Part shown: positions 1-9,478 of the stretch, one piece after another
Layout of the letters: each line of letters begins with the position of its first letter
Position numbering within the stretch: the first letter of the stretch is position 1
DNA from: an uncultured Bacteroidales bacterium
GTDB taxonomy: Bacteria; Bacteroidota; Bacteroidia; Bacteroidales; FEN-979
DNA length: 64,000 nt
Direction: 5' to 3'
Assembly (NCBI GenBank): GCA_903916595.1
Contig: CAIWXI010000098.1
Span: 62,001 to 126,000 of the forward strand
The notes under the pieces: model-generated
What the model was told of the DNA's origin: nothing
Database searches by the model: none
Seen by the model: only the letters and a program-made list of their open reading frames with translations
Made by a program: the position numbers and the translations under genes

Positions 1-1049
1 AGCCCGGCAGTAATTACGATTTTATTTTCGAAGCTCCGGCCGATGTTTACCGGAACCCGGTTTACTTTATTGTCGGTGCCGACTTCGAATGCGAAGTATT
101 TCCCCTGGATGATGCTTAAAGCGCTCTGGGGTACAACAACGGTACTGTCTTTTTCGCTCATTACAAGCTGAACCTGACAATAGTTCCCCGGTTTGATGAT
201 CTGTTCAGGGTTGGAGACTTTGGCTCTCAATGCAATAGTTCCTGTAGTCGGATTGATATTCCTGTCGATGAAATCGATTTCTCCCGGGATTGGATATCTC
301 TTCTTATCAGCCAGTGTGAAGTATGCTTTAATCGGGCCATTCTTGCTCAGTACTACTTTGTGGGCAGAGACCCAGCGCATGATCGCGAGATAATCGGTTT
401 CGTTCATCTGAAAGTTCACGTACATCGGGTCAACAGCAGAGACTGTAGCCAGCAGTGTGCTTTCACCTGCTCCGACGAGGTTGCCCGGACGAACCTGGAC
501 TGAACCGATATAGCCCGTGATCGGCGAAGTCATTTCGGTATACGAAAGGTTGAGTTTTGCCTGATCCAGTTGGGCTTTGGCGCTGGCCACGCTAGCCCGG
601 TCCTGCTTTTCTGTAGTAACAGCTTTATCATAATCATTCTGGCTGATGGCGCTGGTTGACAAAAGGGGTTTTAAGCGGGTGACATTCAGCTTGGCCAATT
701 CCCAGGCAGCTGTTTTATTGTCGAGGTCGGCGATTGCATAATCGAGATTATTCTGGTATTTATCCCTTTCGATGCCAAAAAGATGCTGGCCTTTGTTTAC
801 TATCGAACCTTCCAGAAACGACCAATTCATGAGATACCCCTCGACCCTGGCACGGATGTCGATCGTGGGAATACCTTCGGCCTGCCCTACCATTTCAAGG
901 AAAATCGGGACCGTACTTCCCTTTAACTGCATGACCTTAAAACGTGGCGCCTCGGTTTGGCCTTTATCTTTGGATTTGCACGAGGGGTTCATGACGATGA
1001 CAAATGCTGCAATTAGCCAAAGCAGGTGGCTGGTGTATTTCTTGATCAT
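1..1049 (-). CDS. RND efflux periplasmic adaptor lipoprotein (HlyD/AcrA family), 3' end outside window
   Basis: Translated by hand because the frame runs off the left edge and is missing from the ORF track. It begins MIKKYTSHLLWL and has a lipobox-like end of the signal peptide (VIVMNPSC), so it is a likely lipoprotein. It continues with the membrane-fusion-protein pattern: an early barrel-sandwich half (VEGYLMNWSFLEGSIVNKG), a coiled-coil hairpin (about residues 95-165), the return half (SPITGYIGSVQVRPGNLVG) and a beta-barrel domain (PGEIDFIDRNINPTTGTI). This is the AcrA/MexA-type adaptor that links an inner-membrane RND pump to an outer-membrane channel. About 350 residues are visible. The pump gene usually follows the adaptor, which would put it beyond coordinate 1. 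A -7 box lies 26 bp upstream. Family call is firm; the substrate is unknown. Confidence 0.93.
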   Translation of the reverse strand, partial: MIKKYTSHLLWLIAAFVIVMNPSCKSKDKGQTEAPRFKVMQLKGSTVPIFLEMVGQAEGIPTIDIRARVEGYLMNWSFLEGSIVNKGQHLFGIERDKYQNNLDYAIADLDNKTAAWELAKLNVTRLKPLLSTSAISQNDYDKAVTTEKQDRASVASAKAQLDQAKLNLSYTEMTSPITGYIGSVQVRPGNLVGAGESTLLATVSAVDPMYVNFQMNETDYLAIMRWVSAHKVVLSKNGPIKAYFTLADKKRYPIPGEIDFIDRNINPTTGTIALRAKVSNPEQIIKPGNYCQVQLVMSEKDSTVVVPQSALSIIQGKYFAFEVGTDNKVNRVPVNIGRSFENKIVITAG

Positions 1050-1075
1050 AAAGAATGGATTTGTTTGTTCATGAC

Positions 1076-1083
1076 CAAAAGTA
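1076..1083 (-). promoter_or_regulatory. Putative -7 box of the RND adaptor gene
   Basis: Exact TAnnTTTG match (TACTTTTG on the minus strand), 26 bp before the adaptor ATG. No convincing -33 TTTG element is visible. Confidence 0.45.
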
Positions 1084-1134
1084 AGAATAATTTGGTTTAT
1101 TGATAAAAAAATGTTCGATTCGGCTCTCATTTTA

Positions 1135-1142
1135 TACTTTTG
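1135..1142 (+). promoter_or_regulatory. Putative -7 box of the 876-aa secreted protein gene
   Basis: Exact TAnnTTTG match (TACTTTTG), 21 bp before ATG 1164. Transcription would begin near 1149, which argues against the TTG start at 1140 used in the ORF track. Confidence 0.45.
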
Positions 1143-1163
1143 TCGTCAAACCCCACCGCCAGG

Positions 1164-3842
1164 ATGAGTGTTAACAGATCAATTATCGTAATTTGTTTTA
1201 TATTATATATGGCGTTGCCGGGTTTTACTCAGTCAGAATACAGGTATTCTTCAGGCCTCAGGTCATGGAGATTTCCCTATAAAGCCGACTTCAAACAGAA
1301 GACTAATTACGGTAATGACATCCTTGAGGAGCTGGCCAGGGATTTTCTTAAGCCGCCCCGATTTGTCAATATTACCATTGGTTTCAGAGAAGAAATTTCA
1401 GTGTTGCCCGAGAATCTTTTATCTGTGCTTGCCGTGATCAGGTTCTCTGATTTCAGCTTATCAGGCTATCTTCAGTACCGAAAATTTCCGATGGATGATG
1501 TTCTAATGCCTTCGTCGTTCAGGTTTGAACTTAAAAATGCCACTAAACTTGATACTGATAACGGTACGATTCTGGAGTTTGAAGGTATAGTCCCTTCAGG
1601 AAGCGCCAGCATTGTTTTTAAATTGCCCCGGCTATCTATCGATACGGCTATGGATACATTGATTGCCAGGAACTTCAGATTTATTTATTCTGATTCAGAC
1701 TTTCAGCGTTTTTATGCAAGGAAAAGCCTCATCGATGATTATTATGCCTCTGTGGCAATGCTCGAAAACATGGAGGTTGAAACGCGGAGCTGGGATATGA
1801 GAGACCCCGTGGGAATTCCTCTGAATTTCATCAGGCTTTCGGAACTTGTAAGGATGGTGAACCTCATTAGAAACAGGGAGTTTGGGAACAGTCTGTTACA
1901 GGGAGGGTATGATCCCGGGCATCTTCTTGAAAAACATCTGGCTTTATATAAAATATCAAGAACTTGTTTGTTCAATCTGGCTGAAACACTTGAAAAATCA
2001 GGTGCCCTGAAAGGTTTCATGCCTGCCGATAGTCTTGCATCTTATTTTATGGAACGGCTGATGAGGTACATCAGGCTTGGCGCACTGATGGATAATATTC
2101 AGGGCAGAATATATCAGGATTACTTAAATGCGTTTTATTCAGACCGAGTGTTCGGGAACGAAAGCGATTTTATACAGTCAATGCTGATCCGGATGTTCCC
2201 TGACGCTAAGCCCGACACCTTGCTTTCATGGGCTTCTGAAAACCTGATGAATGCCTACCGGGCAAAAGCAAAGGCATTGATAGCCGGGAAGAAATATTCG
2301 GATGCAGTGCTTCTGATGGAGAATGCTCACAAAATGGCTTTGGTAAACCCGTATCTTAAAAACCATAATGGCTGGGAGGATATGATGTTGGTAGGAGTGA
2401 ATGGGATATTTAATTCCTATGCCGGCATCGCTTCGAGCAGTCTTGAAAGTGGTAGTGTGAATTTTGCCATGGAATACCTTCAGAAAGCAGAAAAATACAT
2501 GGAACTATACCCGGGTTATATAACTTCAGATTCCATATACCGCAGAGTTTACCATTCTATTTTTATCGGGCAACTCGATCATTGCAGCGATCTTCTCGAT
2601 AAGGGGAATTATACCGATGCGCTGGAATGTCTGAACAGCCATGAACAGACATTCTATGGAAAAGCGCTCGAAATGCTGGCTCCCGACATTCTTGATAAAA
2701 AAGAGAAAGCAAGGCTTGGTATCATCATAGATTATACAGAGAGAAGCAGGAAAGCGCTGGTGCATGGTTTTTCCGATAGCGCACTGGTGTATTTCGACAA
2801 GGCAGGCATGATGATAAGTAACACACACGCTGCAGCAGGCGTGAAGCAGAATCTCGATTCACTGGCTCCTGTTATCGCCCGTATCAGGATTAAAAAGATT
2901 AATACACTCGCATCGGCCTATTACAGGCAGAGGCAGTTCCCGAGGGCGATCATTCAGTTTGAGCAGGCGGGAAAAGTTTCAGCAGCATACTCAATTCCTT
3001 CAGATCCTGTTGCTGATTCTTTATATCATCAAGCGTATAAACAATGGCTGCTCGACCGTATCTCGCAGGAGCAGAGGTTTATATGGAGTAACAAACCCGA
3101 TTCGGCGGGAAGTTTCATCTCTCTTGCTTTTGAAACGGCAAAAAGCAAAGGGCTGGCTCAGGATCCGGATATCCTGAATGCAATTTCTCTATACCAGTCA
3201 AGGATAAGTGGTCACTCCTGTGAGACATTGGAAGACAGTCTGGTTGTATTCAATATCAGGGCAGGAAGATGTTTTGCAATACAGAACTTCAACAGGGGCA
3301 CGTGGATCCTCGAGCATGCTATAATTCAGGCAGAAAGAATGTCAAACTGCAATCCCAATATCAATGCGTTGAAGGACTCCCTGAATAAGTATCAGGATGC
3401 TGCAGAGTACCAGAAAAATTTAGAGGAAGTGAATATTGCCATGGTTACAGGGGATTATACAAAAGGCTTGAGATTGCTGGCTGCCAATGAACAAGATTAT
3501 ACTTTAAAACGAATTGATTATTTCGGGATACCGCTTACATCGGTCTACGATTATGTGGCAACCAAGGCAAATCCGTTCATTTCGATACAAGCGCTTGAAT
3601 ATTATCTGAACCAAAATGATCCTGTTGAAGCTTTGCGCTATCTGAAGCTGCTAAATGTTCAGGGCATGCATGATATCCAAACATATAGTTACCAGGAAAA
3701 AACAGCCCGTTCCCTTTCAGTGAGGGATAAACTTGCCAATGCCAATGCTGACCCACAACAGATTGTTCGGCGTTATTCAGCGGCCAACTCCTGGATGAGC
3801 CGATTTACCGAGGTTTATATCAAGGCGTGGGAAAAACTTTAG
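1164..3842 (+). CDS. Secreted helical-repeat (TPR-like) protein of unknown function
   Basis: I do not recognise the family. From ATG 1164 the protein has 892 residues and begins with a typical signal peptide (MSVNRSIIVICFILYMALPGFTQ), so it is exported. The ORF-track start is a TTG eight codons earlier that overlaps a -7 box, so I prefer the ATG. The N-terminal 200 residues look beta-rich. From about residue 370 onward there are recurrent TPR-like helical hairpins (DAVLLMENAHKMALVNP, FAMEYLQKAEKYMELYP, SALVYFDKAGMMI, FPRAIIQFEQAGKVS), suggesting a protein-interaction scaffold. It is monocistronic, between an efflux adaptor on the other strand and pepE. The gene is certainly real; its function is open. 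Confidence 0.85.
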   Translation: MSVNRSIIVICFILYMALPGFTQSEYRYSSGLRSWRFPYKADFKQKTNYGNDILEELARDFLKPPRFVNITIGFREEISVLPENLLSVLAVIRFSDFSLSGYLQYRKFPMDDVLMPSSFRFELKNATKLDTDNGTILEFEGIVPSGSASIVFKLPRLSIDTAMDTLIARNFRFIYSDSDFQRFYARKSLIDDYYASVAMLENMEVETRSWDMRDPVGIPLNFIRLSELVRMVNLIRNREFGNSLLQGGYDPGHLLEKHLALYKISRTCLFNLAETLEKSGALKGFMPADSLASYFMERLMRYIRLGALMDNIQGRIYQDYLNAFYSDRVFGNESDFIQSMLIRMFPDAKPDTLLSWASENLMNAYRAKAKALIAGKKYSDAVLLMENAHKMALVNPYLKNHNGWEDMMLVGVNGIFNSYAGIASSSLESGSVNFAMEYLQKAEKYMELYPGYITSDSIYRRVYHSIFIGQLDHCSDLLDKGNYTDALECLNSHEQTFYGKALEMLAPDILDKKEKARLGIIIDYTERSRKALVHGFSDSALVYFDKAGMMISNTHAAAGVKQNLDSLAPVIARIRIKKINTLASAYYRQRQFPRAIIQFEQAGKVSAAYSIPSDPVADSLYHQAYKQWLLDRISQEQRFIWSNKPDSAGSFISLAFETAKSKGLAQDPDILNAISLYQSRISGHSCETLEDSLVVFNIRAGRCFAIQNFNRGTWILEHAIIQAERMSNCNPNINALKDSLNKYQDAAEYQKNLEEVNIAMVTGDYTKGLRLLAANEQDYTLKRIDYFGIPLTSVYDYVATKANPFISIQALEYYLNQNDPVEALRYLKLLNVQGMHDIQTYSYQEKTARSLSVRDKLANANADPQQIVRRYSAANSWMSRFTEVYIKAWEKL

Positions 3843-3891
3843 TCAGATGGCAGATATCTGATACCTGATATCTGATATCTGATATCAGATA
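3843..3891. repeat. CTGATAT-type short tandem repeat with shared 13-mer
   Basis: Directly after the stop codon of the preceding gene lies TCAGATGGCAGAT followed by several near-perfect CTGATAT/TGATATC units. The same 13-mer recurs at 55660-55672, also just after a stop codon, next to another GATATCAGAT. It looks like one member of a dispersed intergenic repeat family. Confidence 0.7.
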
Positions 3892-3924
3892 ATTCCATAT
3901 ACCTTTACATCTAAAACCAAAGTC

Positions 3925-4665
3925 ATGAAAAGAAACCTTCTTTTAATAAGTAACTCCACAAATGCCGGAGAGGAATATCTTGGCTGGCCCAGGCCATATA
4001 TAGCGAATTTTCTGAAAAAATTTTCTGTCCGTTCAGTTCTTTTTGTCCCATATGCCGGGGTCAACCTAAGTGGGGAAGGTATATCGCAGTCGTATGACAT
4101 ATATGAAGAAAGAGTGAAAAGTGTTTTTGCCGGTTTTGGTGTGGAACTAATGTCGGTGCACAGTTCAGACAACCCTCGCCAGGCAGTAAAAAAAGCCGAA
4201 TGTATTGTCGTGGGCGGAGGCAATACATTTCATCTTGTAAAGATGATGCATGAAACCGGGATTATGAATCCGATAAGGGATCAGGTTAGGTTGGGAATAC
4301 CCTATGTTGGATGGAGTGCCGGCTCGAATGTAGCTTGTCCGACTATGAAAACAACCAATGATATGCCCATTGCAGAACCGTCATCGTTCAAGTGTCTTGA
4401 TCTTATCCCTTTTCAGATCAATCCGCATTACCTGGATGCGAATCCACAGGGGCATGCCGGAGAAACAAGGGAACAGAGGATACTTGAGTTTTTAGTAGTG
4501 AACAGGGATGTCCGTGTCGTTGGCTTACGTGAAGCCTGCCTGTTTTGGATTGAAGGGAACACTATTGAACTTAAGGGATCGAGGAAGCTGAGAGTGTTCG
4601 ATTACGGACAGCCGGCAAGGGAGTATGGGGAAGGGGAGGCGATTGATTTTTTGTTGAAGGAATGA
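3925..4665 (+). CDS. pepE: Dipeptidase E (alpha-aspartyl dipeptidase, family S51)
   Basis: Cytoplasmic 246-residue serine peptidase of family S51, which hydrolyses dipeptides with N-terminal aspartate. The start LLLISNSTNAGEEYLGWPR, the VVGGGNTFHL segment and the nucleophile motif GWSAGSN (Ser131) are all characteristic of PepE, as is NPHYLDANPQGHAGETR further on. Length matches the family (about 230 residues). It has no signal peptide. It stands alone, downstream of a short tandem repeat, and converges on the T9SS protein gene 10 bp away. A weaker -7-like TACCTTTA lies 17 bp before the ATG. Confidence 0.95.
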   Translation: MKRNLLLISNSTNAGEEYLGWPRPYIANFLKKFSVRSVLFVPYAGVNLSGEGISQSYDIYEERVKSVFAGFGVELMSVHSSDNPRQAVKKAECIVVGGGNTFHLVKMMHETGIMNPIRDQVRLGIPYVGWSAGSNVACPTMKTTNDMPIAEPSSFKCLDLIPFQINPHYLDANPQGHAGETREQRILEFLVVNRDVRVVGLREACLFWIEGNTIELKGSRKLRVFDYGQPAREYGEGEAIDFLLKE

Positions 4666-4674
4666 AGGAATGGA

Positions 4675-6270
4675 TTACTGGCGGAGGACGCGGGCGTGGC
4701 CGGTGGTATTATCTTTGCCGGTGGCTTTGAGCAGATATATGCCCGGGAGCAGGCCTGATGGGTTGATAATACATTGTTTGTCATTGATTTTGTCGAGGAC
4801 GAAGACGCTTCTTCCGGTTAAGTCATAAAGTTCGATCTTGTTGATTTCTGTAAGCCCTTCAATCTTGACTTTTTCGTAGCTGGGATTGGGGTATACTCTC
4901 GAAATCAGGTTTTGGAGATCTGATATACCGACCGCACCCACTGAAGACCTGGTAATGACCCTGACCGGATTGCCAACACGCAGATCGCCGCTGTCGGCCA
5001 CGGGAGTAACTTCAAAAACAAGCCATTGGTGAATTGAGAGAGTATCTATAGTATATGTAATATGTATTGCTGTGTCGATCCGGGTTAGATTAATACCAAG
5101 TGAATCGGAGCTGCGATACCACTGGTAAGTGCTTACGCCTTCGGCGAACCCATTAATGTTTTCATAGGTGTAAACTCCGGAAAGAACCTCTTTGAACACG
5201 CAGACACCTTGAATATCCACATCGTTTGCCATCGGAATGGTTGGGTTTAAGGGGTTCCAGTTATTGAACCATGAATCGTCGGTATTCGGGCCCGAGATGG
5301 TATCGTGCAGAACATAGGTACGGAAGGGTTGGCCCTTCAGTTCGGCGGTAAGCCAGGAGCTGTTGATACGGTATTTAAAACTGATAGGATTCTGACGGTA
5401 ATACGCAGTATCGATCAAGACGGTAGCCGTATAAATACTGTCTTTGTTATCATCATACAGGATATCGTAAGCCCCGTTGCCATTGAATGAACCGGCCACA
5501 TCCACATGATCGGCGTGTCGGCTGAAATGTTTCGCCCAGGTCATGTATTTCATATCGCATGAGAAGGTCATAGGGATCTTCGACGGATTATAATTATTGA
5601 ACCAGTAAAGGGAGTGGATCAGGCTGTCGGGAGCCAGAAGCAGCCTGTTTGGCTTACCTTTCAGTTCGACACCGTTACTGTCTCCATTGATCCTGAATTT
5701 AAATGCAGCTATAAAATCAGGCTCAATATTGTACATGGTCTGGTAAACGTAGCTGGTCCCAATCTGTGTAAAGTGCGGGGAGCCCTGCCAGTTGTTGATG
5801 TTCCCTATCATATCAACATAATCGGTATCGGGTCTGAAAGTATGTTGTTGCACGGGGTAGGACATATCGACCTGGAACCAAGTATAATTGAGGTAAGCAT
5901 TATTCCACCAGCAGGAATAATAATTTATTCCCTGACCTATGAGTATCTGCCGGTCTACAGATTCGGTGATAAAATCATTGATTCTGAATCTGAAATGGCA
6001 GACAGCACCAGAATCAAAACCCTGGGTAAGCATGAGTGTGAATTTGCTGCTGTCTGAGGCCACCAGTTGCTGGTCTTCGATACCGGAGTCGAACACAACA
6101 TAAAGCCGGTCGAGGGAGGGATCGAAAATACCGCTCCTAATCGCTTTAGCCATGTTGACTTCCAGCGAGAGGACAAACACGGTGTCGGCAGCGCCTGATG
6201 CCCGCTGAATTGAGAGCAGGCCTGAGAGCAGGAAAAGGAGGGTAATAGAAAGAATAAGAGATCGTTTCAT
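4675..6270 (-). CDS. T9SS-exported protein with three starch-binding-like repeats, no catalytic domain
   Basis: 531 residues with a signal peptide (MKRSLILSITLLFLLSGLLS). Three repeats follow at about residues 30-128, 129-240 and 241-350, each with the pattern V-x-M ... D-x-V-x-x-x-G-x-x-N ... FKFRIN ... E-L-K-G-x-P-x-R ... WFNN. The pattern resembles the starch-binding beta-sandwich modules attached to Bacteroidota amylases. An Ig/PKD-like segment (YQWYRSSDSLG) and a T9SS type A sorting domain (VYPNPSYEKVKIEG ... LLPGIYLLKA) complete it. There is no glycosidase motif, so I infer a surface-anchored or released starch-binding protein, by analogy with SusF. It lies downstream of the T9SS amylase gene but has its own -7 box at 6294. 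Confidence 0.85.
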   Translation of the reverse strand: MKRSLILSITLLFLLSGLLSIQRASGAADTVFVLSLEVNMAKAIRSGIFDPSLDRLYVVFDSGIEDQQLVASDSSKFTLMLTQGFDSGAVCHFRFRINDFITESVDRQILIGQGINYYSCWWNNAYLNYTWFQVDMSYPVQQHTFRPDTDYVDMIGNINNWQGSPHFTQIGTSYVYQTMYNIEPDFIAAFKFRINGDSNGVELKGKPNRLLLAPDSLIHSLYWFNNYNPSKIPMTFSCDMKYMTWAKHFSRHADHVDVAGSFNGNGAYDILYDDNKDSIYTATVLIDTAYYRQNPISFKYRINSSWLTAELKGQPFRTYVLHDTISGPNTDDSWFNNWNPLNPTIPMANDVDIQGVCVFKEVLSGVYTYENINGFAEGVSTYQWYRSSDSLGINLTRIDTAIHITYTIDTLSIHQWLVFEVTPVADSGDLRVGNPVRVITRSSVGAVGISDLQNLISRVYPNPSYEKVKIEGLTEINKIELYDLTGRSVFVLDKINDKQCIINPSGLLPGIYLLKATGKDNTTGHARVLRQ

Positions 6271-6293
6271 TTCGTGTATTGCGGATTGCGGTG

Positions 6294-6301
6294 CAAAGAT
6301 A
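6294..6301 (-). promoter_or_regulatory. Putative -7 box of the T9SS binding-protein gene
   Basis: TATCTTTG on the minus strand matches TAnnTTTG exactly, 23 bp before ATG 6270. Confidence 0.45.
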
Positions 6302-6352
6302 GAAAATTAACGTTTGCAGACGCGGTTTAGTCTGTATGCCGGAGCGAGAGCG

Positions 6353-9199
6353 TTAAAGAATTATGAATTTACCGCTTGTTGTACCGGCGGGTGTAAGCAG
6401 TTTATAGAAGTACATACCCGGTTTCAGCACTGTCTCGGGATTCCAAAGAAAATCATGAACTCCCTGGGGAAGTCTGCCATCGAATATGATTCCGGCCGGT
6501 CTGCCGCTGAAATCATAAACAAAGAGCTTCACCTGGGTGGTTTGTTCATTCAGAAGTTCGAAGGTTACAGGTCCTTCAGCCGGGTTCGGGAAGACCCTCA
6601 CACGGCAATCTGCTTTGGATGGAACATAAGGATTTTCGATGCCTGTAAAAACAGGTTTCGGGAGCCTCACCGTGGTATATAGCCTGTATTCACCCGGGGT
6701 GAAAGGCAGGGGAGCCGCAATGTTGGTAACATTAAGGGAATCACCGCTGTAATATTCGTACCAGGCACCAGTTTTAGTGAAATTCGGTATCATACTCTGG
6801 GCCACCACATCAAAATTGCCAAGGATCACAGCATCCATTGAGGCATCGGTGAGGGTGATCCGTTTTTTTGCCGCGGAAACATCCATGAGAAAAGACGTGC
6901 TTCTGAAAACCGGAAGATTCTTTTTCAGTTCGGCAAGAGAATGGTATACATTAAATAAATATTTTCTTCCCCACTGCGAATAGTAGTCCCAGCGGATGGG
7001 TTTGGGATCAAGCCTGGAGGCGGATGTGCCTGTGGGGTAGTTAATGGAATAATCGTAGCCCAGCTCTCCGAACTCCCATATCATTTTTGGGCCGGGCATG
7101 GTGAAAAAGAAATTAGCGCAGAGTGCACCACGTTGCAGGGCGGTGGCCGAGTCTTTACAATTATAGGGTGGGGTGTTGGCGTTTCCAAAGCTGTAATCCT
7201 TGAACATCTGTCGTTCTTCATCATGGCTTTCCATATACCATACTATATTAGGCTGGGACCATCCGCGGTTTTTATAGGAACCCCAGGACAGGTCGGAAGC
7301 GCCGCCGCTGTTCCATCCGCCGGAGGCGTTATTATAATTACCGTTTCCGTTGCCCCAGAGCATCATGCCATTATTGGCAAGAACTTTTTCCTCGGTGTTA
7401 TCGGCAAAATGTTCAAGGATCATATATGCTGAAGGGTTTATCGACCATACCGTGTCGGCGTATTGGTTCAGGATGTTGACCCGGTTTTGGTCGTACTGTC
7501 CCCAGAGACTCACGTTGTTTGGATATGAATTGACCTGGGTAAATCCTTTAGATAAGTCGAAACGGTAACCGTCGGCATGATATTCCTGCAACCAGTATTT
7601 CAAGAGACGCAGCATATATAAGCGGGTTGAAGGGCTGTCGTGATTGAAATCGTAGCCCACGTTATATGGATGTTTCGGTATCTGGTTAAACCAGGGGCTG
7701 TTCGCGGCAGGTCGCTGGTTCTCTGCATCCCAGTATAGCTGTACCAGGGGGGAAGCCCCGAAATGATGGTTGCAGACGATGTCGAAAATCACGGCTATGC
7801 CTTTAGCATGGGCTGCTTCGATAAACTGTCTGAGTGTATTTTTCGGACCATAATATTTATCTATGGCAAAGGAATAATCGGGGTTGTAACCCCAGCTTAT
7901 GTTCCCTTCGAATTCCATGATGGGCATCAGTTCGATGGCATTGACTCCGAGGTTTTTCAGGTAGTTGAGAGTATCGATAAGTGACAGGTAGGTATGCTGG
8001 ACGGTAAAATCAGTTATCCACAATTCATAAATAACCAGGTCAGTAACAGCAGGAGGGGTGAAAGTTGAAGTTGACCAGGGGTAGGGTGTTTGTGCGGTCT
8101 GAAGTACTGAAGCGATGCCGGTAGTTTTGCCTGTTGGATAGGGGATAAGGTCGGGATATGTAGCTGGTTCGATATACTGATCGTTGGGGTCGCTTACTTT
8201 GTCGCAGAAGGGATCACCAATACGGAGAGATCCGTCGACCAGGTACTGAAAAATATATTCCTGCCGTGGCGTGAGATTATTAAGCTGTATCCAGAAATCA
8301 TCGCCGCTGGGAGTTTGGAACAAATAATGCAGAGAATCGAGCTCCCAGTTACTAAAGTCACCCAAAGTAAAACAGGACTGCTTGCCGGGTGCGAAAAGGC
8401 GCAAAACGACCGTGGTTGAATCAACATAATTAATACCTTCTTTAACACCTGCAGGCATTGCAGCAATGGTTGGAGAAGGAATTACTGTGTAGCAGAATGA
8501 ATCAGCAGCGGCAGCGGTATCGTTTTTTGCCAGGATTCTAATCCATTGTTTCACCCAGTTCCGCCCAAAATTATTAGACAGAAGGGTATCTGTGATAATA
8601 TGGCCGGCAGTTGTTTTAATGAGCGTACCGTTAAGGAATATCTTCATGCTGTCGGCCAGGGGGCTGGTTGCATTCACCGGAATTGTTTCCAAAGCTTTCA
8701 GGAACAGGTTTTTATTTTGGGGAAGGTTGATTTTAACGCTGGTAACCGTGGGATAAACGTTTGCAAAAACATCACCTCCGTTGGCTTCGCGGCCTGTTTT
8801 AGAACCATCGGAGTTTCTGAACACGAATGCCATCTTCAGAATGCTTTCACCGGCAGGTACGCCGTAAAAGGCTCTTATGCCGGGTTTCATTTTGATGCTG
8901 TAGAGGTTATTGCCCAGGGGGGTCAGCTGTGCCTTGGTCGTATTTTCGCTCCATCCGGCTATCACGTATTTCCAATCAGAGGGGGAAGTACTCAGGTTAG
9001 TGATCACACCGGTATGGGCGTAGATAGGAGGCGCCACGTTCATAAGCCCGGCGTCACCCTGGCTTGCGTCGAAAATAAGGGTACATGAATCGATGTCGGT
9101 TGGGTAGAATGGGATTGTTACAACGACCTGAGCCGAAGCTATTGAATAAATGAAAACGGAAAGGAAGAGAAGAAGGATGGAAACAATGGGCCTTTTCAT
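6353..9199 (-). CDS. T9SS-exported alpha-amylase (GH13) with accessory starch-binding domains
   Basis: 948 residues. Order: signal peptide; N-terminal beta-sandwich of the kind found in Bacteroidota amylases (about 25-140); linker/Ig-like region; CBM48-like domain (about 255-345, LRLFAPGKQSCFTLGDFSNW); GH13 barrel (about 385-790); C-terminal beta domain; T9SS type A sorting domain (VFPNPAEGPVTFELL ... LKPGMYFYKL). The four GH13 motifs are intact: region I DIVCNHH (Asp473), II GYRFDLSKGF (nucleophile Asp548), III LEHFAD (acid/base Glu596), IV ESHDEE (Asp660). It should hydrolyse alpha-1,4-glucan outside the cell. It is divergent from susC, with the shared 279-bp intergenic region between them. 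Confidence 0.95.
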   Translation of the reverse strand: MKRPIVSILLLFLSVFIYSIASAQVVVTIPFYPTDIDSCTLIFDASQGDAGLMNVAPPIYAHTGVITNLSTSPSDWKYVIAGWSENTTKAQLTPLGNNLYSIKMKPGIRAFYGVPAGESILKMAFVFRNSDGSKTGREANGGDVFANVYPTVTSVKINLPQNKNLFLKALETIPVNATSPLADSMKIFLNGTLIKTTAGHIITDTLLSNNFGRNWVKQWIRILAKNDTAAAADSFCYTVIPSPTIAAMPAGVKEGINYVDSTTVVLRLFAPGKQSCFTLGDFSNWELDSLHYLFQTPSGDDFWIQLNNLTPRQEYIFQYLVDGSLRIGDPFCDKVSDPNDQYIEPATYPDLIPYPTGKTTGIASVLQTAQTPYPWSTSTFTPPAVTDLVIYELWITDFTVQHTYLSLIDTLNYLKNLGVNAIELMPIMEFEGNISWGYNPDYSFAIDKYYGPKNTLRQFIEAAHAKGIAVIFDIVCNHHFGASPLVQLYWDAENQRPAANSPWFNQIPKHPYNVGYDFNHDSPSTRLYMLRLLKYWLQEYHADGYRFDLSKGFTQVNSYPNNVSLWGQYDQNRVNILNQYADTVWSINPSAYMILEHFADNTEEKVLANNGMMLWGNGNGNYNNASGGWNSGGASDLSWGSYKNRGWSQPNIVWYMESHDEERQMFKDYSFGNANTPPYNCKDSATALQRGALCANFFFTMPGPKMIWEFGELGYDYSINYPTGTSASRLDPKPIRWDYYSQWGRKYLFNVYHSLAELKKNLPVFRSTSFLMDVSAAKKRITLTDASMDAVILGNFDVVAQSMIPNFTKTGAWYEYYSGDSLNVTNIAAPLPFTPGEYRLYTTVRLPKPVFTGIENPYVPSKADCRVRVFPNPAEGPVTFELLNEQTTQVKLFVYDFSGRPAGIIFDGRLPQGVHDFLWNPETVLKPGMYFYKLLTPAGTTSGKFIIL

Positions 9200-9219
9200 A
9201 ATATCTGTATTTATAACTG

Positions 9220-9227
9220 CAAAGGTA
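9220..9227 (-). promoter_or_regulatory. Putative -7 box of the T9SS amylase gene
   Basis: TACCTTTG on the minus strand, an exact TAnnTTTG match 20 bp before ATG 9199. Confidence 0.45.
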
Positions 9228-9478
9228 CTAAAATCGTGCCATAATTTTATCCGATAATAAGGGTGTGGAAGAAGACCCTGGTTTGTTGAAAAAATATATG
9301 TTTTTTTTTAATTTTTAATTAAATGGAATACAGCGTCTTAGGTTATTGTTAAAAAATAAACAATAAACAGAATGTTCATCGTATGCTTTTTTTTATTAAT
9401 TCTGCACGGAAATACCATAACTATTGACCACGGTATAAATTGCAATTAACGGACAACTAACAATTTAAAATTAACTCT
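9228..9478 (+). promoter_or_regulatory. susC upstream region, AT-rich, no consensus -7 box
   Basis: This is the divergent intergenic region in front of susCDE. It contains long A and T runs around 9286-9330 and 9380-9395. I find no exact TAnnTTTG on the plus strand, unlike most other gene starts in this window. That fits an activator-dependent promoter, but it is only an inference from absence. Confidence 0.3.

Noticed and set aside
1140-1163. TTG start for the 900-aa ORF
   Set aside because: It overlaps an exact -7 box and lies before the expected transcription start; ATG 1164 begins a clean signal peptide.
3843-3891. Possible CRISPR array
   Set aside because: Units are contiguous 7-8 bp repeats without spacers, and there are no cas genes.
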